A stretch of DNA of 64,000 nucleotides from Castanea sativa (taxonomy: Eukaryota; Streptophyta; Magnoliopsida; Fagales; Fagaceae), in NCBI RefSeq assembly GCF_040712315.1, contig NC_134017.1:21539822-21603821 (forward strand), written 5' to 3'. A program made the translations under genes and the position numbers. Under the pieces are notes generated by a model that worked only from the letters and a program-made list of their open reading frames with translations, made no database searches and was not told where the DNA came from. Positions 58,197-64,000 of this stretch are shown here, piece by piece (position 1 is the first letter of the stretch; every line of letters starts with the position of its first letter).

Positions 58197-58266
<70 letters not shown>
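58197..58266. repeat. (TTA)n microsatellite
   Basis: About 23 TTA units inside the hAT element. Confidence 0.95.
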
Positions 58267-58323
58267 GTGTAAAGTTTGAATTCCACTTGCTTAACCTGAA
58301 ATGAAAGGAAAGAAATTTGAATA

Positions 58324-58454
58324 AGTTAAAAAAAAATTGAATATTGGTAAAAAGTGTAAACAGGTTTGGTGGCATTTATTTTGTGAAGTTAAAAAAAAAA
58401 AAAAATTGAATATTGGTAAATAGTGTAAACAGGTTTGGTGGCATTTATTTCATG
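58324..58454. repeat. 63-68 bp tandem duplication
   Basis: AGTTAAAAAAA..TTGAATATTGGTAAA..GGTTTGGTGGCATTTATTT occurs twice in succession (58324-58386 and 58387-58454), differing mainly in A-run length. Confidence 0.9.
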
Positions 58455-58850
58455 TAGGCTCATTGTTTAAAGTGGGATGAGTTGTTTGAGTAACACCACA
58501 AAATCTCACTATTTTTACAATAAATTGAGGTGTCGGTACATTACTGGTCAAAATAAAATGAAATATATTTATGCTGGGATCTATTCCAATTAAAAATAAG
58601 AGTGTTGTAAAAATATTAGGAAGTTTTATTATATATGTCTCTAGACTTTTTTGAATAGAAATATGTATTTTATTTATTTTTCATTTTATGCCAGGGGTGC
58701 GGCTTGAGAGAAGATGTTTCTTTTCTATTCTAACTTTAGGAATGCAACCCAACTTTATAAATATATGAAGGACTTTTTGGGAGGAGTTAGGGGCACCTAT
58801 CCCCTTCCCCCACCCCCCACCCCCGCGGGTTCCGCCCCTGCCAAGAGTTA

Positions 58851-59251
58851 TATGTAACTGATAGTAACTGACAAGAAGGAATTAAAAAGGGTTGTTCAAA
58901 TTTTCAAGCTATGAGATGAGAACTAATATATAAAAAATATTAACTTCCATTTGTTATTATACTATTATTGTTCAATTAGTTTTATTATTGTGTAAATATA
59001 TTTTATAAATTTTTTAAACAAATATTAAATACATTTTCGTGATATTATTTCATTTCAGTTATAAAAGTCCATTAAATATAATAGAAAATCTAAATTGAGT
59101 TTGGAAAATATGTTTGCTAAGTACTTTTCAAAAGAACATGAAATTTCATTTCATTTCATTCATATATTTACAAATAAATAAATAAAATAAAAGGAGTGAA
59201 AACTAGGAGAATATGCTAGAAAATGAAAGCTTGTTGGTAACTGCAGTTTAC
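58851..59251. other. Intergenic; expected place of lost kinase exons
   Basis: AT-rich. A wall-associated-kinase gene would have its remaining exons here or lower, but no EGF or kinase coding is visible. Confidence 0.45.
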
Positions 59252-60129
59252 CTTGACATCCCGTGGAAAGATAAGAATTTCCTTGGTATCCTTCAGGCAA
59301 TAATAATATTCGGCCCCGTAATCTGTAGTGTACCCTTCTGAGTTCCGTTTAAGTAGCTCTGTTGAATCCATGGTAGTAAAGTAAGATGCTGTCCACTCCA
59401 GCACCACAGGAACGTATTCCAAAAACTGCACATAGTAAGAGAGATCTTTTGTGCTTGAATTCAACCATTTATCATCTGCAAGGAAGGCAAATTTGCATTC
59501 TTCACTGGTTTTAATTTCTTCTTTTATTCCTCTAATGAAACTTGCATTAAACACTTGAATCCCAAAAGGGATTGTGGTCATGCAGCAGTTGAAACCTGAG
59601 CAGTGCTCCAATTCGCTGTCGTCTATCATGCTTTTATCAACGCAATTTGATTTGCATCCAACCACCACCATAGGATTGATGCCGGTCATTATGACCAAGT
59701 TGTCGCAACCAACTGAAATGAATCTATCCTGATAAGATGAGAAGAAAAAAGGACTACCTGAGATATTCACACCACCAATATGTCTGGAACTCCTATTATT
59801 ACAGTTGGAAGAAATAATTGGCATGTTGACTCGAACGAGTCCCGGATCACTCCAAAAATAATTATAATTATACGGATCAGTAATATTGATTTCCAGGACC
59901 TCCATGCCAATTCTGGGAGGAATGCTTTAGGAGAATCACCAGTTTCATTGCAAACAATTTTGAACCAGTCATTCAAGTAACAACTGGTAGTCTTTCCAAA
60001 CGGGTATGGAATGTAAATATTTCCACAGCTATCAGAACAATTAAGTTTTGCTATAAGTGATGCAGCTTCTGCTAACTCATAAGTCAGTAGAAGTAAGAAA
60101 GTAATTCGCATTACCACTTGCACAGCCAT
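59252..60129 (-). pseudogene. Wall-associated receptor-kinase-like gene, exon 1 only
   Basis: Minus strand from ATG 60129: signal peptide (MAVQVVMRITFLLLLTYELA), then the galacturonan-binding GUB_WAK domain with CGNIYIPYPFG and a FKIVCNE site. Near 59905-59920 a one-base loss moves the frame; it continues MEVLEINITDPYNY, SGSPFFFSSYQDRFISVGCD, GCKSNC, HCSGFNCCMTTIP and FLADDKWL (WAK-associated region). Near 59310 a second shift; the alternative frame reads GYQGNSYLSTGCQ, the EGF-like end, then CAAG/GTAAAC, a good exon 1 donor at 59252. Intact proteins bind pectin and signal through a cytoplasmic Ser/Thr kinase; here the kinase exons are absent. A TATATATA motif sits only about 20 bp upstream of the ATG, too close to be its TATA box. 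Best read as a relic. Confidence 0.8.
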
Positions 60130-60469
60130 TTCTGGGTGTCTATATATAGTTCAACAAAGCAAACCTCCTAGCCTTCATATATATAAACTAATATATGTAG
60201 CCTTAATTACAAGAAAAGTACGTATATCTAGAACCTTGACATTAAGTGGACAGAAATTCAAGGCATAATAATCTTCCAACTTGCATGACTCTTTCTTTTT
60301 AGCATGTGGGTGGAATTTTAATGAGTTATATAATTGCCCATGAAATAGACATTAATTTTTCTAGGCTGAAAATATTTTTTTTAGTTTTTCCATTTTGGGT
60401 AATAATTAATTTAGTCTATATTATTTTTAACTTACAATCAATTTAGTCTTTATAGTTAACTCACCAATA
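60130..60469. other. Upstream flank of the WAK-like relic
   Basis: AT-rich, TATATATA near 60141 and 60178. Nothing else recognised. Confidence 0.4.
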
Positions 60470-61140
60470 AAAAATGTCTATGTGGCACACGGCACGGCGC
60501 CCTAGCATACTTGATGTTTACACAGCTAATAAAATAACAATAAAAAATATTATGTCAACATTTAAATTGATAAGTTTTAATAGGAATGACTGCCACTTAG
60601 AAATTGTCACCCTCACAATATGGGTTTTGTGCAAAAATATTTGGCTGGATTTGCCCCGTCAAAGCCACTGGATTTGATCCAACACAAAGACACCAATCCA
60701 ATTGAGAAACCCTCACCACTAGATTTGTTCTCCCTCTTTTTCTTTTTTCTTTTTCCCTTGTTTGGTTACATACTGGGAAAGTCTTGCTTTCTGGAAAAAT
60801 TTGCTAGAATTTTTTTTTCTTCTAGAATTTCAATTTCTTTTTTGCTATTTCTGATCTAGATGTTTATTTATTATACAGAAGTGAGACGTTGTAGAATGTA
60901 TTTATGAATTCAAAGATAGAAAAATCAAGAAAGTGGTTTTTTGTTGTGTTTGGTTGCCAAGAAAGTGCAAGAAAATTAAAAAAATATTTCTACATTTTTT
61001 TCTTTTAAATTGAAAAAACAATTATTATTATTATTATTATTCAATTTAAATGCTGATATGACTTTTTTATTATTATTTTATTAGTCACATCAACTTCAAA
61101 TATGCCAGGCGTGCACACCATGTGCCACATAAACATTTTT
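60470..61140. mobile_element. Element with about 100-bp terminal inverted repeats, about 670 bp
   Basis: The left arm AAAAATGTCTATGTGGCACA..AGCATACTTGATGTT..CTAATAAAATAACAATAA..CATTTAAATTGA is matched by the inverse of 61040-61140 (AAAAATGTTTATGTGGCACA..GGCATATTTGAAGTT..CTAATAAAATAATAATAA..CATTTAAATTGA). The centre is T-rich and non-coding. Borders and target duplication unresolved. Confidence 0.65.
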
Positions 61141-61301
61141 TGTAAACATTTTTCGTTAGAGGCATTGAACCAAATTTTACAAGAAGATCAACAATCTCAA
61201 AACAACCAGCAACGTTATTAACAAAAGAGAGTAAGATAGAGATAAGCAATCAACAATCGAAGAGCCAGGTAAAGAAAAATCCAGTAGTGGGTTTGGATTG
61301 T

Positions 61302-61903
61302 GGCAGTGGCGACTCTAGTAATTGTTTTACGGTGGACACTAATAAAATTATACAAAATTTAATAAAGAGACAATTTGAACATATCAACGTCACAAAAAAA
61401 ACACGCAAATACATAAATATTACAATTTTTTGTACTAACAAAGAAAATAAGAAAAAAAAAAGACTAAGAAAAGATAAGTGCAAATTAAAAATTTTGATAT
61501 GAGAATAATAAAGTGACCACAACAGTTTCATAACAAATCTTATGCAACAAGTTATTAGCCAATTTTTGGTGGATAAAACCTGTCAATATTGAACCCTAAT
61601 TAAAACTAATAATAGTTTACCACATAAGATTTATTATGAAAATATTGTGGATGTAGCATTTTTCTTATATTTACTGAACTCATATTCTTATGATTCTCAA
61701 GTAAAGGTATTCAACATTTTTATTAAGGCCGTCAAAATAAGTTAATTTAGTATATAATATATATTTTTAAAGTATATATATACATTTTTTTTCAAGTCCG
61801 GGTGGTCACAGAACATATTAGTTTTAAACAATTATTTATATAAATATTTTTGACAAGTGAGGGTGGTTCTAGGACCACCCTCACATACAAGTAGAGCCAC
61901 TAG
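61302..61903. mobile_element. Non-autonomous hAT element, 602 bp, exact 8-bp target duplication
   Basis: TGGATTGT flanks both ends (61294-61301 and 61904-61911). Left end GGCAGTGGCGACTCTAG; right end read inversely CTAGTGGCTCTAC. Another internal pair, GGGTGGTC / GACCACCC, lies near the right end (about 61860-61881). Non-coding. Confidence 0.85.
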
Positions 61904-61911
61904 TGGATTGT

Positions 61912-62697
61912 AGTAGATCAGCCATGGGTTTGGTGGTGGGTGTTGCTTTTGCCTCTCCTAATTCTTGGTCCTTTTCTGCACAACCAAACACCAACAATCA
62001 AAGAAAGGAAGGAACCTTCCAACTTCAAACCCATAGATCAACGACCACAAAGATTGGCGAAGATTGAAGTCGGAGATCTGATTGGGAGATCGGAGTTGAA
62101 GATCGGCAAACTCAACTCTTGGTGTTGCTAGGTTTTCATCTTATGAGAAATAATGACACCGCGTGAAGACTAAGTTTGAATATTTTCCCAAATATTATAA
62201 GGGATGATTCCGCAAAATAGGATTGAAAGAACATAGGAAGGTATCTTTTTTCTCAGAATATTACCATGAGTATTAGACTTAAGTTTCGTAAATTCATCTT
62301 ACTTATTAGTTTTGGGAAGTCTTGTAATTTTGTTTGGGCATGTAGTAAGTGTACTAGATCAATTGGATGCTCAAAGTTGTAATATGTAGCATTTGGAAGC
62401 TTAAAAACATGCTTTCCTAAATATGGACCTGTTAAAGCATTGAAATGGCTGCTTATAATACCTGTTATACGGAAGCCATCCTTTTGCATTATTGCCCTTC
62501 ATCTTGAAAAGTAATCACAGTTATCCATATGCACTTCATTGTTTGACCTGCACAAGTGCTGACCATTTAAACTCCCAGCATAGGTGGCATCAAATATGAA
62601 ATACAATTTCAAGCTACTGTGTACTCAACTAAGCAAAAAGATAGATGGTTATCGAAGCAGACTGAAGATATTTTATAGGCATAATCCATTGGAGATA
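61912..62697. other. Intergenic with unassigned open frame
   Basis: A minus-strand open frame at 62489-62253 (MQKDGFRITGIISSHFNALT..) has protein-like composition but no domain or splice signals I recognise. Otherwise nothing. Confidence 0.35.
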
Positions 62698-62851
62698 CAT
62701 CTGCAGCTACTACTAAATTATGGGTTCCAATCTTCTTGTGTCATAAATATCACATAGTATATGAGAGACTCCAAGGTCTTTCAAATTTTTATGATTATAT
62801 CATATACTCAAGTAACTCAACAATTAAATAAATCAAACCTATGAATATCCT
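62698..62851. repeat. 154-bp dispersed repeat, copy 2 (copy 1 at 3663)
   Basis: Near-identical to 3663-3816 in the same orientation; flanks unrelated. Confidence 0.75.
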
Positions 62852-62886
62852 AATAGTCAATTATTATTCATATGCTTATAGCATTC

Positions 62887-64000
62887 CTAACAGTCATCAA
62901 CAATTGGCATAACGACTTGATTGGTGTAAGGAGGGTTACTAATAACATCAATAATTGCTTTTGCATCAAGCTGAATGTTGACAGCATTTAAATGAAGGTT
63001 ATGGCAGAGGATTAGGCCGTCTCTAAGAGCCCAAAGCTCCACCACAAAGCTGTTGGTGACACCAATTCTTCTTGAGAAACCACCCAACCAGTCCGCATGT
63101 TCATTCTTGATCAACCCGCCACATCCAGCCCTCTCTGGATTTCCTAGTGCAGTCCCGTCTGTGTTAAGACTCACCCAACCAGGTTGGGGTTTCTCCCATC
63201 TAACTTGCACCATCCTCCTGCTACCTGCCACTTTAGGATTTATCACACAATGCTGAAATTCCAGAGCATTAAAGAGGGCATCACTATGGACCTTCAGTTG
63301 AGTGTGCCAATCCCTAAACACCACGCTATTCCTGAATTTTCACAAGTGCCAAACAGCGAAAGGAAACACAATTTTCCAAGGAGGTTGGTTGTTTAATTTG
63401 CAGGTAGTATCTTTGTAGTTTTTCTTTAGCCAACCGTGGAGATTTTCCTCATAAAAGTTACTATTTGGATGGATGCCCAACCTGCACCAAGTGGATTTAG
63501 CAACCTCACAATCCTTGAGCCTATGGAGAATGGTTTCAACTTCCCTTTGGCAAAGAGGGCATCAGTTAGAATCAACAAGGTGCCTTTTCACAAGGCACTC
63601 ACCCACTCCAATACTTTTATGCAAGCATTGCCATAGGAAGGTCTTAATTCGGGGTAAGGTATCAACCTTCCAAACCCATGTTCCCATGAAGTCCCCTTCT
63701 TCCTTAATGCAACTTGTGGCTATGGCATAAGCTGATTTAAGGCTAAAATCCCCTTGGGCAACACCACTCCAAATCAATCTTCCTCATTTGAGGATCTCAT
63801 AGAGAAAGGCATGGCATTTATTTCCATAAGAACAGATTGAGGAATTTGGATCGAAAGTATAGACCAATCCCACCCTTGTGGGCCAAAAACTTCTTTAATT
63901 TGAAGGTAGTTTTCTTCTTCAGATAATGGACGGTGAATGAGAGCTCTAAAAGGGCCATTAGAAGCCCAATTATCATGCCACACACTTAGCTAACTATTTC
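62887..64000 (-). pseudogene. LINE ORF2 C-terminal part (zf-RVT and RNase H-like), cut by right edge
   Basis: Minus strand from the right edge: WHDNWASNGPFRALI and WDWSILSIQIPQSVL; then WSGVAQGDFSLKSAYAIA and WVWKVDTLPRIKTFLWQCLH with CLVKRHLVDS, the zinc-binding RVT domain; a break at about 63560-63330; then RWEKPQPGWVSLNTDGTALG, AGCGGLIKNEHADWLGGFSR, ELWALRDGLILCHNL and IQLDAKAIIDVI, the RNase H-like domain with the catalytic D in NTDG, E in ELWALRDGL and D in LDAKA. It stops at TAG by 62887 before the usual final segment (H..R..N..AD). The reverse transcriptase would lie outside the window. Confidence 0.85.

Larger units (their letters stand above)
57803..58842. mobile_element. Non-autonomous hAT element, 1,040 bp, exact 8-bp target duplication
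   Basis: AAGAGTTA flanks both ends (57795-57802 and 58843-58850). Left end GTGGCAGAGCTAG; right end read inversely GGCAGGGGCGGAACCC, the CAGGGGCGGA type hAT terminus. The interior holds a (TTA)n tract and a 63-68 bp tandem duplication and codes for nothing. Confidence 0.85.

Noticed and set aside
60620..60859. 79-aa Phe/Leu-rich frame
   Set aside because: Lies in the T-rich centre of an inverted-repeat element; composition only.
62253..62489. 78-aa minus-strand frame (MQKDGFRITG..)
   Set aside because: Protein-like but without recognised domain, promoter or splice sites; kept only as a note in the surrounding region.

Overview
This is nuclear DNA from a eudicot plant, probably a woody one. 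The evidence is spliced F-box/FBD and wall-associated-kinase-like gene relics, canonical GT..AG introns, AT-rich intergenic DNA with long (TA)n, (CT)n and (TTA)n tracts, and very many plant transposons (Copia, L1-type LINE, tRNA-derived SINE, hAT, Harbinger-like MITE, MULE, Helitron-like, endogenous pararetrovirus). I cannot name the species. Host genes are sparse and nearly all broken; most of the window is nested and duplicated mobile DNA.

Left part (1-12.5 kb): the N-terminal end of a MuDR-type transposase runs off the left edge and abuts an unusual higher-order minisatellite (460-1350). A Copia LTR with primer-binding site is tandemly duplicated at 2.53-3.28 kb. The best candidate intact gene is on the minus strand at 5735-6524: an unrecognised basic protein of about 140 residues with a TATA box and one intron made of three repeats. 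A decayed housekeeping gene resembling the TELO2-interacting protein 2 / ARM-repeat family lies at 7.15-8.70 kb. AT-rich Helitron-like repeats, a SINE with perfect hallmarks and a Harbinger-like MITE follow.

Middle left (12.56-33.8 kb): a segment is tandemly duplicated (unit 1 12563-19285, unit 2 19283-27878). Each unit carries a foldback element, a hAT element (whole only in unit 2), an L1 LINE fragment, and the 3' LTR of a minus-strand Copia element that inserted into the LINE's RNase H domain with target duplication AGGAT. That LTR later took a SINE. The rest of the Copia (integrase, reverse transcriptase, RNase H) is at 28.0-30.1 kb, its gag end is replaced by another element with a broken Transposase_28-type gene (30.1-33.4 kb), and the LINE tail resumes at 33539.

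Middle right (34.4-49.6 kb): a nearly full-length but inactivated L1 LINE (34428-41275); a second copy of the 4.1-5.0 kb segment carrying a Harbinger-like MITE; a Helitron-type 3' terminus; a large foldback element; and a third copy of the 13-24 kb repeat, split by a rearranged caulimovirid-like endogenous pararetrovirus fragment that contains an inverted duplicate of one coding segment.

Right part (49.6-64 kb): a five-exon F-box/LRR/FBD pseudogene (minus) with a solo LTR in its last intron and a tail truncated at the dispersed repeat; a SINE; a 1.59-kb non-autonomous Copia (TRIM-like) with both LTRs, primer-binding site and polypurine tract; two hAT elements with exact 8-bp target duplications; exon 1 of a wall-associated receptor-kinase-like gene with no kinase exon; and the reverse-transcriptase C-terminal/RNase H end of another LINE running off the right edge. 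I found no CRISPR array, rRNA or functional tRNA gene. The value of the window lies in transposon stratigraphy: several insertions can be ordered in time because duplicated copies preserve empty sites.
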